Shown here in pieces: positions 42,913-52,192 of a stretch of DNA of 64,000 nt. This stretch comes from Firmicutes bacterium UBA7510 (GTDB lineage Bacteria > Bacillota > Clostridia > Tissierellales > Sedimentibacteraceae): positions 1 to 64,000 of the forward strand of contig DLNM01000050.1 of NCBI GenBank assembly GCA_002479485.1, written 5' to 3'. How positions within the stretch are numbered: the first letter of the stretch is position 1; the number at the start of each line of letters is the position of its first letter. The notes below the pieces were generated by a model. It saw only the letters and a list, made by a program, of their open reading frames with translations, did no database searches and was not told the DNA's origin. A program made the translations under genes and the position numbers.

Positions 42913-44691
42913 ATGAAAAAATATTTACTATTAATATTAATTTCAATAGCTATTATAACATTTGTTGGTTGTAGCGATAATTCTAAAAAATCAGATGATA
43001 ATATTAAAACAAGTAGTGATTTAAGTAAAAATAATATAGATAATATTACGAATGACGAAAATGAAAAAAACATACAAAACGGTGATAAACCAAAATTATT
43101 AACAATAGATGATATACCTAAAGAACAATTTGAGCATTTAAATATCAATTATAGTATAGGTAATATGCATAGCTTTTTTAATTTTCAAAATTGCACTAAA
43201 AGTGGAAACACAGTTTATTTAGATAATCAATATAATTATACTAGGCAAAGTACGGGATTATTATATATGTATAATAATAATTTTATTGAAAATAATTTCA
43301 AATCTAGTATCGACATTTGTCAATATGGCCAAATAGCAGAATTTGATACGCCATACGAGATTAGTAATATACAAACAAATGTTACTTTTAAAGGATACAT
43401 AGAGAATTCACCTATTACTATCATTGATAATTATATATTTGGATACGATATTTCTGATATTACTGTAAAGGCATTTATCAAAAGAAACGATGATAAAAAT
43501 ACATATGATATAATAATAGACCCATTGAGTCTAAAAGGTATCCCCGTGTATCATACAGCCGACAAATTTACTACATTTGATATAAATAAGTTTAAAATTG
43601 AATCAGATACTTTACAATTAACAGGTAGTATAGATGTAGATAATATTTCTCAAGAAGATAAAGATTCCTTTAATTTTATTAACTCTGAATATGTATATGC
43701 ATCAATAAGCATAAATAAAATGAGTGTTAATTATATTACAGACTCATATGGACCAAGATATGAAAATAAAGCATTGATTAAATCTTGTACTCCAATAGAT
43801 GTAGATATAGAAGATATATGTAAAGGGAATGTAGTACCTGAATTAATTGCAAGTAAGACAGATAAAAACATGCAGAACATTTATGACATTATGATAAATA
43901 ATATAGATAGTATTTATGATGACAAGGTTGTAGGTATATCATTATTAGATTTAGATTTTGATACTAAACCAGAATTACTGGTTACCAGAAAAAAAGAATT
44001 AGCAAGTGATAGTAGTTTACCTTCATACCATGATGTTGATATATACAAATTTGATGTAGATAAGCTAAAATTCATCGATACATTAAATATATTTTCATAC
44101 TCTTCTTTAAATGATGGTGTCAGTGAAATATTAGGACTGAAGACATTAGACGATGGAACAAATAGATGGTATACCATATCTTATATTGATAAAATGTCAG
44201 GTTTAATAAAACCTGTACATTATTTGTTTAGCTTAGAAAACGATTCATTGCAATTTACAGAAGTATTTAGAATTGAAGCACCGGATAAAAACCAAGAAAA
44301 TTCAACAGAAGAAATTGATACTGATGAAAAATATGAGGATAATAATTATAACTACTATTACTATGGAGATTTAATTAATTTTGACGTTATTGAAGAACCA
44401 GATAAAGAGACCGGAGAAAATAAAAAATACTATTCATGGAATGGTTTTAAAGATGAGTATAGAAAATGTGAAGTATTTAATCAATTTAGAGATGACTTTT
44501 GTAATAATATGAAAGGATACTATATGCTAGATAATGAATTTTTTACTGGTAATATGGAAAATGATGAAAAAAAATTATTAGATAAACGTACACTGCTCAA
44601 TAAATTTGTGACATTAATAGATAATTATTACTTAAATGGTTCATCATCAGAGCTTACTGAAATGTATTTTGGATTTGGAAATAGTTTTTAA
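42913..44691 (+). CDS. Paralogous lipoprotein lacking the C-terminal domain
   Basis: A 592-residue lipoprotein (signal peptide ending ITFVGC, Cys20), 25 bp downstream of the previous gene and clearly its paralogue. Shared segments include AFIKRNDDKNTYDIIIDP, KVVGISLLDLDFDTKPELLVT and the YYYYGDLINF region. It stops where the KPVIYLYP domain of the first copy would begin. The pair probably arose by tandem duplication, with domain loss or gain. GAGGAG precedes the ATG. The function is unknown. Confidence 0.78.
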   Translation: MKKYLLLILISIAIITFVGCSDNSKKSDDNIKTSSDLSKNNIDNITNDENEKNIQNGDKPKLLTIDDIPKEQFEHLNINYSIGNMHSFFNFQNCTKSGNTVYLDNQYNYTRQSTGLLYMYNNNFIENNFKSSIDICQYGQIAEFDTPYEISNIQTNVTFKGYIENSPITIIDNYIFGYDISDITVKAFIKRNDDKNTYDIIIDPLSLKGIPVYHTADKFTTFDINKFKIESDTLQLTGSIDVDNISQEDKDSFNFINSEYVYASISINKMSVNYITDSYGPRYENKALIKSCTPIDVDIEDICKGNVVPELIASKTDKNMQNIYDIMINNIDSIYDDKVVGISLLDLDFDTKPELLVTRKKELASDSSLPSYHDVDIYKFDVDKLKFIDTLNIFSYSSLNDGVSEILGLKTLDDGTNRWYTISYIDKMSGLIKPVHYLFSLENDSLQFTEVFRIEAPDKNQENSTEEIDTDEKYEDNNYNYYYYGDLINFDVIEEPDKETGENKKYYSWNGFKDEYRKCEVFNQFRDDFCNNMKGYYMLDNEFFTGNMENDEKKLLDKRTLLNKFVTLIDNYYLNGSSSELTEMYFGFGNSF

Positions 44692-44704
44692 AGCAAATAG
44701 TAAG

Positions 44705-44726
44705 AAAAAGCACCCCTTTTTGACCC
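44705..44726. repeat. Half-copy of the GGGTCAAAAA hairpin element
   Basis: AAAAAGCACCCCTTTTTGACCC matches one arm plus loop of the element at 38194-38231, read on the opposite strand. Confidence 0.35.
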
Positions 44727-44784
44727 GTTTTATATTTAGAGACAGCAAACTACACAAAAACTCATAAATATAGCAAAAAATAAT

Positions 44785-44817
44785 GGTGTTAAGGCGCTTT
44801 ATTAGCTCTTTAACACC
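44785..44817 (-). terminator. Terminator-like hairpin, near-copy of the one at 20161
   Basis: On the minus strand GGTGTTAAAGAGCTAATA begins a stem closed by TTAACACC and followed by ATTATTTTTTG. Stem, loop and ~15 bp of flank on both sides match 20161-20193, so it is a dispersed repeat and not an independent terminator. Confidence 0.75.
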
Positions 44818-44866
44818 TATAATATTTATGACCCTTTTTATTATTTTAGAATTATTTATCACATTT

Positions 44867-44917
44867 GTGGATGGTGTTTTTTTGTTATATCTATTTCACA
44901 AAAAATCTCCGTACCTA
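44867..44917. repeat. GGGGACG-type ~55-bp repeat, copy R1
   Basis: GGATGGTGTTTTTTTGTTAT, then CTATTTCACAAAAAATCTCC and GTACC; the termini are diverged inverted GGGGACG/CGTCCCC. Same family as R2 (45343) and R3 (45790). Confidence 0.7.
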
Positions 44918-44946
44918 AATGTTATAAAATCATATTGCTAAACAAG

Positions 44947-45266
44947 TTAATATTTTCCTAACAACTTCTTACAATAATCTATTTCCTGTTTAGTAAACAA
45001 CTCTTCATATTCTGGTTTGACAACTGAATCCTCCATTGTTAAATCTAACCTGCATTCTAAGAACAAAGTTGTATATCCCTCTGATGGTTGCCAGTTCTCA
45101 TAGCTTTCTCAATTAGTACCTTAGCTGTTTTTACTCCGCCATTTTCAGCTAACATTTTATTAAAATAACTAGGATTGTACCTACACTCCTCCTTTGCTAA
45201 AAAAGCTTTATCTTTTAACTCTTCCTCAAATTTTTGATCTAGTTTTTTCACTATCAATACCTCCAA
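44947..45266 (-). pseudogene. Frameshifted conserved hypothetical gene
   Basis: The first frame gives VKKLDQKFEEELKDKAFLAK then EECRYNPSYFNKMLAENGGVKTAKVLIEKA. After a frameshift near 45085 a second frame gives PSEGYTTLFLECRLDLTMED, SVVKPEYEELFTKQEID and YCKKLLGKY, ending at 44947. Together they match a common small protein (YNPxxFLxMLxExGGxxTAKxLI...GFTTLWExGRLDLTxE) seen beside restriction or DNA-repair genes. The frame break and repeats on both sides (R1, R2) indicate a dead gene. Confidence 0.7.
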
Positions 45267-45342
45267 CTTCTAATTTGACTGCTCGATTCATCTTATCTAC
45301 CAACAACAGAAGCTTTATAACACTAGCTTTTATGCAACCTAT

Positions 45343-45390
45343 GGGGACGATGTTTTTGTGTTGTATCTATTTCACAAAAATCTCCATCTC
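45343..45390. repeat. GGGGACG-type repeat, copy R2
   Basis: GGGGACGATGTTTTTGTGTT, then CTATTTCACAAAAATCTCC. It lies between the two pseudogenes of this region. Confidence 0.7.
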
Positions 45391-45413
45391 AAAATGTTTC
45401 ACGTCCTTAATTG

Positions 45414-45790
45414 TTATATATCCAAATATGCCATTATTATTAAATCTAAATATTTTCCATTTCCATAATAGCTATCTTTTATAAGCCTTCCTTCTTTAAT
45501 AAAACCAATTTTTTTAAATAATTTAATAGCTTTTTCATTATCTGAAATGACTTCCAATGAAATTCTTATTATTTTATTCTTCTTACACCACTTATATAAT
45601 GCTAATATTAATGATGTACCGATTCTTCTATTCCAATATGCTTATAATACTCACATTACAAATTTACCTTGTTGCCTATATCTTATTAAATCATTTCCAC
45701 TAAAACTTAATATCCCTACAATTTCACCATATACCTCTGCAACTAACATTAAATTATACTTATCATTTATAATATAACTATATAATTATG
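45414..45790 (-). pseudogene. GNAT acetyltransferase pseudogene (C-terminal part)
   Basis: The frame reads MLVAEVYGEIVGILSFSGN, then GKFVM-stop-VL-stop-AYWNRRIGTSLILALYKW, and RISLEVISDNEKAIKLFKKI, GFIKEGRLIKDSYYGNGKYL. This is a GNAT acetyltransferase core and C-terminus with two nonsense codons. Its N-terminal part is interrupted by repeat R3. The separate upstream fragment at 45808-45948 looks like the N-terminus of a GNAT protein. Confidence 0.7.
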
Positions 45791-45840
45791 GGGATAGTGT
45801 TTCTTTGTTATATCAAATTTACAAAAAATCTACGTCCCCA
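45790..45840. repeat. GGGGACG-type repeat, copy R3
   Basis: GGGGATAGTGTTTCTTTGTT on the left and TACAAAAAATCTACGTCCCC on the right, with inverted termini. It sits inside a disrupted GNAT gene. Confidence 0.7.
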
Positions 45841-45948
45841 AAAGTTATATTTCCTTGGAGCAAAATAAAATCCTTTATTTTCACTTTGATAATCTAATAA
45901 AAAATCAAAAAAATTTTTATGTATTTCTAAAATATCTACCTTTATCAT
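45808..45948 (-). pseudogene. N-terminal fragment of a GNAT-like gene interrupted by R3
   Basis: ATG 45948 opens MIKVDILEIHKNFFDFLLDY, continuing QSENKGFYFAPRKYN, which resembles the N-terminus of clostridial GNAT enzymes. The frame then runs into repeat R3 and stops (46 codons). Confidence 0.5.
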
Positions 45949-46102
45949 CCCTTATATTATATCATTGTATTTTGAGATAGTTCCTTTTAGTTTATCTATC
46001 TTCATAAAATCAAAAAGAACCCGTCCTATTTTATATATATTAATATTTAAGTTAATTTTCTAATATCTTTTTATATAAAAGACCCTACCCTGCTTATACA
46101 TG

Positions 46103-48256
46103 TTAACCATTCCAATGTTTGTTAAAATGTTCAATAGCATTATTATCTTCAAAACACTGTTTCATCAAGAGAATTATATCATTTTTTGTCTTTCCATTTA
46201 AATCTGCTTCTAAGTCGTCAATTGAGTGTGAATTGACATCAAATAATTTTTTTGCGCCACTCTGGCTTTCATAAAATTTATTTTTATTAATCCCATTAAA
46301 TTTTGTATATGTTTCAATAATTCTACGTATCGGATTCAAAAGGAGTTCAGGTCCAGTACTATTTTCATTAAATAAAAATACTATCTCATTCCAAAGAGCA
46401 TCGTAATTTGTTTTAAAATTTTCTTGTTCCTTTACCAAAAATTTAAAACTTGTTTTATAGCCATTTGAAACAAATCTTATAAATTTATCTTCATTATACT
46501 TTCTTCCATACTTAACATTTAAGTAGAAATGATTATTATGTGTAAGCAAAATAAACTTATCGTCACTCTTTATTTTTTTTATCAATTCTTGTAGTTCGTC
46601 AATGATAATATACTGCATTGTATCGTCATTAGAGTTCATTGGATCATCAAAAACTATAACTTTCTTCTGATGACCCGATTCATTTTCATCAATTTCACCT
46701 ATCTTTTCAATGAAATATAAAAAAGCAATTATGTTTTTTTCACCTGTTGATAATTGTGTTATATCTCTTATAGTATTTGAGCGCAGGCACTTTACCCTAT
46801 AAAATCCCTTTCCATCTTCATTCTCATAATGATCCAATTCACATGATACAAAATGCTTCAATTTGGCATTAATAATTAGAGCTAGTTTTTTCTCATCTTT
46901 TGTTTGTGCTCTTAAATTATTGATTTCGCCCTGAATATTACTAATCTGATTATTCAATCCATTTTCGCCATCGATTTTATTTTTTTCATTGCTTAAATCT
47001 AATAATGCTTTGTTCATTTCTTTTTCCAAATTACCTAATTCATTAATTTTAACAATATAATCAAATTTATTTATGAGCATCTTAATTTTATGATATCTAA
47101 GTTTTTCTTGAGCTTCATTTTGTTTTTTTAATAAGTCATTTTTATTATTTTCATTCACTATGTCATTAAATTTTATTTGCAAATCAGAAAAATCTAACGG
47201 AATTTCTAAATCCAACATACTACTTTCCACAAATAAATTACTTTCCTTACTTTGAAGTGCACTCATAAGCTTAAGAAAAAAGTTACTATATGACTTTAAT
47301 TTTCCCTCTATTTCATCCTTAATAAAAGTTAACTTTTCGAGAAACTCAGGATAAAACTGATCTAACGTAATATCTACCTTTTGTGTATTAAGAATTTCTT
47401 GATTAATTCTTTCTATCATAAACTGAATCCGATTTTGAAATATTTTCACCTCATCAGCTGAAAAATAACTTTCCAACTCTATAAATGTATCATCTTCTAT
47501 TTTGTTACCACAAAAAGCGCATATATCACCTTTATGATGGCAGTTGAGTCCTTTCTCAGCAAACTTCCTTTTATCTTCATTGTTCTCTAATCTTGTAATT
47601 ATAACCTTTTCATTAACTTTATTATTCAAAATTTCATTTACATCTTTCAAATAAGCTCTAAGATCAATAATAGGTAATTTTGTTTTATCCGCTTTTTTTG
47701 CTTCTGATTTTAAAAGGCTTGTAAGTTGAGATATTTCAGTATCTTGAAGAAAACATGCTTTTTCTATTTCTGACGCAAAGTTCCGTACGTTATATGATGG
47801 AGCAGAAAGCTGAGGTGAGGTTTCATTCTTAATATCTGCTGCTGATAGTGTTTTAAATTGTTTAATTTCACTTTCCATACTAGTAAAAGCTGTTTTAGCA
47901 TTTTCATATTTTGACCTAAAATTTTCATCATCAGCATTCTCAGGCATGTTAATTGTATTCATTATTGTTGTTATTTGTTGTTTTATCTTTTCAATATCAT
48001 CTAGTTTATCTTCAATCTGACTATTAATCGATGTATTCTCTTCACCTAAAACTACCGCGTTTAATTTTTTATTTGCATCTAATATACCTTCAAATCCCTG
48101 AAAAATCCTAATGTCATATCCTGATGCTTGTTCTTTAATTAGTTTTGTTATTGTAGACTTTCCTGTTCCGTTTTTCCCAAATACAAAATTAATGTTTTTA
48201 TCAAAGCTAATTTCATTGTCTTTAAAAACGTCCTCATGGGCTAAGTTAATTTTCAT
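46103..48256 (-). CDS. RloC-like AAA_13 ATPase with zinc hook, candidate anticodon nuclease
   Basis: A 717-residue SMC/Rad50-like ATPase. Walker A is FGKNGTGKST at ~26-35, and long coiled coils follow. A zinc-hook CAFC (C246, C249) lies at the coil tip. The signature is LSTGEKNIIAF, Walker B VIVFDDPMNSND and switch histidine LTHNNHF. The C-terminal NPIRRIIETY...VNSHS gives an R-x3-E...H arrangement like the PrrC/RloC anticodon-nuclease triad. RloC cleaves tRNA on phage-induced DNA damage. ATG 48256 is chosen for GGAGGG 6 nt upstream. It sits beside a NACHT gene, supporting defence. Confidence 0.8.
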   Translation of the reverse strand: MKINLAHEDVFKDNEISFDKNINFVFGKNGTGKSTITKLIKEQASGYDIRIFQGFEGILDANKKLNAVVLGEENTSINSQIEDKLDDIEKIKQQITTIMNTINMPENADDENFRSKYENAKTAFTSMESEIKQFKTLSAADIKNETSPQLSAPSYNVRNFASEIEKACFLQDTEISQLTSLLKSEAKKADKTKLPIIDLRAYLKDVNEILNNKVNEKVIITRLENNEDKRKFAEKGLNCHHKGDICAFCGNKIEDDTFIELESYFSADEVKIFQNRIQFMIERINQEILNTQKVDITLDQFYPEFLEKLTFIKDEIEGKLKSYSNFFLKLMSALQSKESNLFVESSMLDLEIPLDFSDLQIKFNDIVNENNKNDLLKKQNEAQEKLRYHKIKMLINKFDYIVKINELGNLEKEMNKALLDLSNEKNKIDGENGLNNQISNIQGEINNLRAQTKDEKKLALIINAKLKHFVSCELDHYENEDGKGFYRVKCLRSNTIRDITQLSTGEKNIIAFLYFIEKIGEIDENESGHQKKVIVFDDPMNSNDDTMQYIIIDELQELIKKIKSDDKFILLTHNNHFYLNVKYGRKYNEDKFIRFVSNGYKTSFKFLVKEQENFKTNYDALWNEIVFLFNENSTGPELLLNPIRRIIETYTKFNGINKNKFYESQSGAKKLFDVNSHSIDDLEADLNGKTKNDIILLMKQCFEDNNAIEHFNKHWNG

Positions 48257-48533
48257 TTGAATCCCTCCATTACAGTGTTTATTACCAAAAGAATGTATAT
48301 AACTTTCTTTTTTAAATATTTTTATGATACTTATATTACGCAAGTGTATATTTGAATTGCTTTTGTGCTATAATGTTTTAATAATTCATTTATATATTTA
48401 ATGTATTCCGAATTAATCTCAGACAAATTTTTATCTAAATTTACCATATATCAGATATAATTACAATATAAAGAATTATCTCATTTTGTTAATAAACAGG
48501 TAATCAATAACCTCCCGCCACCTGTAGGTCTAC

Positions 48534-48627
48534 ACAATTATCACCTTTTATACGACTTCCTCGGAGCGTTTCTTCCTTATCAAAATCAAGGAATGCAAGA
48601 ATGCGGAGTAAAAAAGGTGATAATTGT
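48534..48627. other. Structured intergenic stretch with 16-bp inverted repeat
   Basis: ACAATTATCACCTTTT (48534-48549) and AAAAGGTGATAATTGT (48612-48627) are exact complements. Within the 62-nt spacer TTCCTT and AAGGAA form another small hairpin. The 48257-48894 gap has no convincing gene. It could be a small structured RNA or the remains of a small mobile element. Confidence 0.5.
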
Positions 48628-48703
48628 TTGGCCCAAGGCTTGCTATTAGAACACGTATATATAACCACAAGACCACCAAAGACTATCCCTAACAAAAATA
48701 AAA

Positions 48704-48720
48704 AAATGCCCACGGCATTT
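48704..48720 (-). terminator. Terminator downstream of NACHT gene
   Basis: AAATGCC-N3-GGCATTT; on the minus strand followed by TTTTATTTTTG. A second similar stem, AAAATGC/GCATTTT, lies near 48737-48755. Confidence 0.7.
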
Positions 48721-48894
48721 TACGATAAAATCAATAAAATGCGTAAGCATTTTTACCTTTTATATTATTTACTTCATAAGCAAGCACACCGTCTCCACAT
48801 GCCTTGAAGCGATAAAAAAGATGCCGCTTGAAGCTATTAACCCCTTGGCGGCAATCAATTATGCGTGTATTACTGAGCTTCATCAACATCAAAT

Positions 48895-51825
48895 TTAAAA
48901 ACCCCTTGGTTCTGAAGTGATGTTTTTGTTTTCATCATACATAAATAGAAAATCTGCAATACTATTTCCGTATGAACTATGTCTTCCAGATAAGTCGTTA
49001 ATAATAATTTCTTCAATACATTGCAAATCTGCCAAATCCATAATATCATACACCGAAACCTCATTAGACGAAATCTCCAATATTATTTTTTTGTCTCCGA
49101 AATACGATAATATTTCAGAAAATGTCCTTTCAAACACAAATGCAGTGCAAATAAAATGTACTTTTTTAAGACCATGAATTTCCGACAAGACATAAAGTTC
49201 ATCTAATAGCAGACTATCAATGGAACCATCTATAGTCAATTCCTCTATATTACGGAAATTCTTCAGAACAGTCTTAGGAACCGAAACATTATTATCTTCC
49301 AATTTAATAATCAGATTTTTTATTTCAATATTTTCAACACCAATATTATATGTACCATCATCATTTGATGTAATGCGCCATTCACAAGTTTGTATGCCCG
49401 CCACATTCTTTAGGCAAGAAAAACAGTACGAATTCAATAAAATAATTTTAGGACATATTTTGGCAATGTTGTATTTGGAATTAATGATAATATTTGCAAC
49501 AAAACTAGTTACAGTTATTTCGCCACTTTCTTTTGCATAATCAAAGATGGCACTTGACAATTGGCTATCAGCAACATCTTGGGCATCAAGCTTTTCAATT
49601 ACATTGAAAATATACTTACAAATTGTATCATTGCCATTCAACAGATATTTAGAAAGAGCATTAAGAGATTCAATTGTATTTATTAATGTTAGTGTATTTA
49701 TACACAACTTGATTTCAGGAATTGAAAATTTATCGCTAAACTCCAAAAATTGAACAATAGATTCTGGAGCAGTACTCAATAGTTTGGATTCATGGTCATT
49801 CCGTGGCGGTATAATATCATATATTTTTGATTCTACCTTATCTCGAATTTCTGGCGAAAGTTCAACCGGAATATTGAAGCACGCTACAGCTGCATACAGG
49901 TATTTATTATCTTCTTTGCCCTTTTCCAATAATGTCGTCATAATCTCATCTGCATCAGATTTTGTTGAAAATCCCATAGCCAACAGAACTGTTTCATGCC
50001 AATTATAATCAAGGATTTTCTCGATAAGTACCCCATAATCGGAGTTTTTCATTATTACACGAGCCGCTAGATATTCTTGAAATGTTTTGTGAATAAAATC
50101 TATATCATTACCAGAAACATTTCTAAGTATTCCGCTCCTTTCAATTAAAAATTTCAAGATTTTTTCAGCACCGATATCCATTACTTCGGTGCTCATGTAT
50201 CGAATTTTGTTGTTAATCCTATTAGTAACCTGTGTTTTTTTCTGCGAAACAAAATTGTTAATCTGAAACCAATATGCAATATCATCCAAAATAGCAAAAC
50301 GTTGTTGTTGACTCAGTTTGTCCCCTACTTCGTGTCCAATATGCCTACTTTCATCCCTATTTTCCATAAGCATCTTGCAGCATTCTTCATATATTTCATT
50401 CCTCGTTTTCGGTAAGATCATTCCGTTATTATGCCAAAGTCCACAAATCATCGCACAAAGTAATGGATAAGAAGATAAATCTCGTAATGAGCGATTATTT
50501 CTTATCTGTTTAAATATTGTTTTACTATAACTTTCAGTGTTCTTTTGACTCCATTTATAATTTCCTGATACTGATTTATGCCAATTATTTATGAATACTG
50601 ATATAAGGTCACTAGTCATAGGTAAAAGTTCAATAATTTTAAAATTCTCATAAAATTCATTGTATTCCGGCAATAATTCATAGATTACGCTTGGTCTCGA
50701 TGTAATTACTATTTTTACTTCAAATTCATCATTTATCGTGGAAACCCAGTTTAACACTTCATGCCTTTTAGAAAGAGGAATTTCATCCATCCCGTCAATC
50801 AGTATCATAGCCCTCTGGGAAGTAAAAACATCCTGCATCCATTTATCAGTATGCTCTTTTGACACACATTTTGATATCAAAGAACGAAGTGTATTGAAAG
50901 ATATTTCACCCTTATGTTTTCGAAGCTCAATTACAAATGGAATTCTATTGTTCCATGGTGTGTCATCCAGTTCGCTATTTCCTATTGCACAGTTTATGGC
51001 AAGCCAATTAATAAATGTTGTTTTACCCGTCCCGGCCTCTCCTAAAACGAACAAAAAACTATCTTCCAAAAAATCATGTACATTTCGAGAATATCCCTCT
51101 TCAACATCTACGGCATTAAGAGTTACATAAGCTTCTTCAAGCAAGTACCTCTTGGTTTCTAAATTTAGATTTGCACCAAAAACATTTATTTGACTATATT
51201 TTTTTCTTATAACATTTTTATATTCAATCTCAATACTAGACATTTCAAGTGTTTCTTTTCTTTTCAAATCTAACCTGTTTTTCTCAAAATCATTCAGGAA
51301 TCTATTGAACTCTCCCTTTATAGTGTTCATTTGGATAATTGTTTCACGACCTGTTTTTGATGTGAAATCTTGGAGTTTTTCTGACATATCGACAACAAAT
51401 ACTACAGCAAGTCGAAGCATAGCATTCAACTGAGACCATTCTGAGTCGGAATATTGTTTCCTATCAAAAGATTTCTCTTTGAGAATATCCTTTATGATAT
51501 CATCAATGTTGAATGCCTTTGATATAAGATTCTTAAGTGAGAAATCATATTCCTTGAATATCATTTCTAAATTACTAATCATAAACTCAAGACGTTCATC
51601 TTTATTTACTTCACCAGATGACTCTATTAACTTACCAAGATTATCAGAATATTTGTCCATAAAAGATTCAAAGTACCGACGCGTCGCTCTAGCTTTCATA
51701 TAATCGCCAGATACTTTCATAAAGAACTCATCAGTAATATCCGCTAAAGGTTCATTGAAAATATTGCATAACATTGTTTTAACTAAAACACGACCTAAGT
51801 TTGCAATTATCATTTCGCAAATCAT
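48895..51825 (-). CDS. Bacterial NACHT NTPase (NLR-like antiphage protein candidate)
   Basis: A 976-residue protein with a helical N-terminal domain (1-240) and a NACHT NTPase at ~250-450: Walker A LGEAGTGKTTFINWLA (261-276), Walker B AMILIDGMDEIPLSKRHEVL, and a sensor VKIVITSRPS. A winged-helix/HEAT-like region with FIHKTFQEYLAARVI comes next. A C-terminal leucine-rich-like part follows (NIEELTIDGSIDSLLLDELYVL, IHGLKKVHFI). This is the tripartite layout of prokaryotic NLR/bNACHT proteins, in which the C-terminus senses phage protein and the N-terminus triggers cell shutdown. The N-terminal effector type is not recognisable to me. Confidence 0.85.
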   Translation of the reverse strand: MICEMIIANLGRVLVKTMLCNIFNEPLADITDEFFMKVSGDYMKARATRRYFESFMDKYSDNLGKLIESSGEVNKDERLEFMISNLEMIFKEYDFSLKNLISKAFNIDDIIKDILKEKSFDRKQYSDSEWSQLNAMLRLAVVFVVDMSEKLQDFTSKTGRETIIQMNTIKGEFNRFLNDFEKNRLDLKRKETLEMSSIEIEYKNVIRKKYSQINVFGANLNLETKRYLLEEAYVTLNAVDVEEGYSRNVHDFLEDSFLFVLGEAGTGKTTFINWLAINCAIGNSELDDTPWNNRIPFVIELRKHKGEISFNTLRSLISKCVSKEHTDKWMQDVFTSQRAMILIDGMDEIPLSKRHEVLNWVSTINDEFEVKIVITSRPSVIYELLPEYNEFYENFKIIELLPMTSDLISVFINNWHKSVSGNYKWSQKNTESYSKTIFKQIRNNRSLRDLSSYPLLCAMICGLWHNNGMILPKTRNEIYEECCKMLMENRDESRHIGHEVGDKLSQQQRFAILDDIAYWFQINNFVSQKKTQVTNRINNKIRYMSTEVMDIGAEKILKFLIERSGILRNVSGNDIDFIHKTFQEYLAARVIMKNSDYGVLIEKILDYNWHETVLLAMGFSTKSDADEIMTTLLEKGKEDNKYLYAAVACFNIPVELSPEIRDKVESKIYDIIPPRNDHESKLLSTAPESIVQFLEFSDKFSIPEIKLCINTLTLINTIESLNALSKYLLNGNDTICKYIFNVIEKLDAQDVADSQLSSAIFDYAKESGEITVTSFVANIIINSKYNIAKICPKIILLNSYCFSCLKNVAGIQTCEWRITSNDDGTYNIGVENIEIKNLIIKLEDNNVSVPKTVLKNFRNIEELTIDGSIDSLLLDELYVLSEIHGLKKVHFICTAFVFERTFSEILSYFGDKKIILEISSNEVSVYDIMDLADLQCIEEIIINDLSGRHSSYGNSIADFLFMYDENKNITSEPRGF

Positions 51826-52140
51826 GCATTCACCTCAATATGGTAATCAACCATTTTAATTATTACAGTATAATAACAACTGACGTCTTTGTTTTCTGCT
51901 TGATAGTTAAATTAGCAGATCTTTTAATTACTCTTTTATTATAACACTTTTTTACATTATTTTACAATAAATATTATAAAGTAATACTAAGTATATTTAT
52001 TTTTTCTATCCTTAAAATTTCACTTCTTCCAATTTACATAGTTTGTATAATTGAACACTTTTTTATATATAAATTATATATATAAACATGTTTTTATATA
52101 TTATACAACTTATTACATTACTTTACCATATATAATAAAA
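51826..52140. other. Gene-free AT-rich stretch
   Basis: Promoter region for the NACHT gene (minus) and the 3' side of the RlmD gene. The minus strand carries A/T-rich -10-like boxes, but none with a convincing -35. No ORF. Confidence 0.4.
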
Positions 52141-52179
52141 AGATAGGAATATACTAAATCATATAGTATTTTCCTATCT
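52141..52179 (-). terminator. Terminator of rlmD-like gene
   Basis: AGATAGGAA/TTCCTATCT with an added ATACT/AGTAT helix. On the minus strand it is followed by TTTTTATTAT. Confidence 0.85.
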
Positions 52180-52192
52180 CTTATTCATTATA

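Noticed and set aside
44647..44862. 71-aa ORF on the minus strand after the lipoprotein genes
   Set aside because: The frame covers a terminator repeat and the lipoprotein C-terminus, with no ribosome binding site.
48534..48627. Retron msr-msd RNA
   Set aside because: No reverse transcriptase gene lies nearby, and the fold lacks a clear priming-guanosine arrangement.
48504..48713. 69-aa ORF with a hydrophobic N-terminus on the minus strand
   Set aside because: Its GTG start sits within a Rho-independent terminator stem and the frame runs through the 16-bp inverted repeat; no ribosome binding site.
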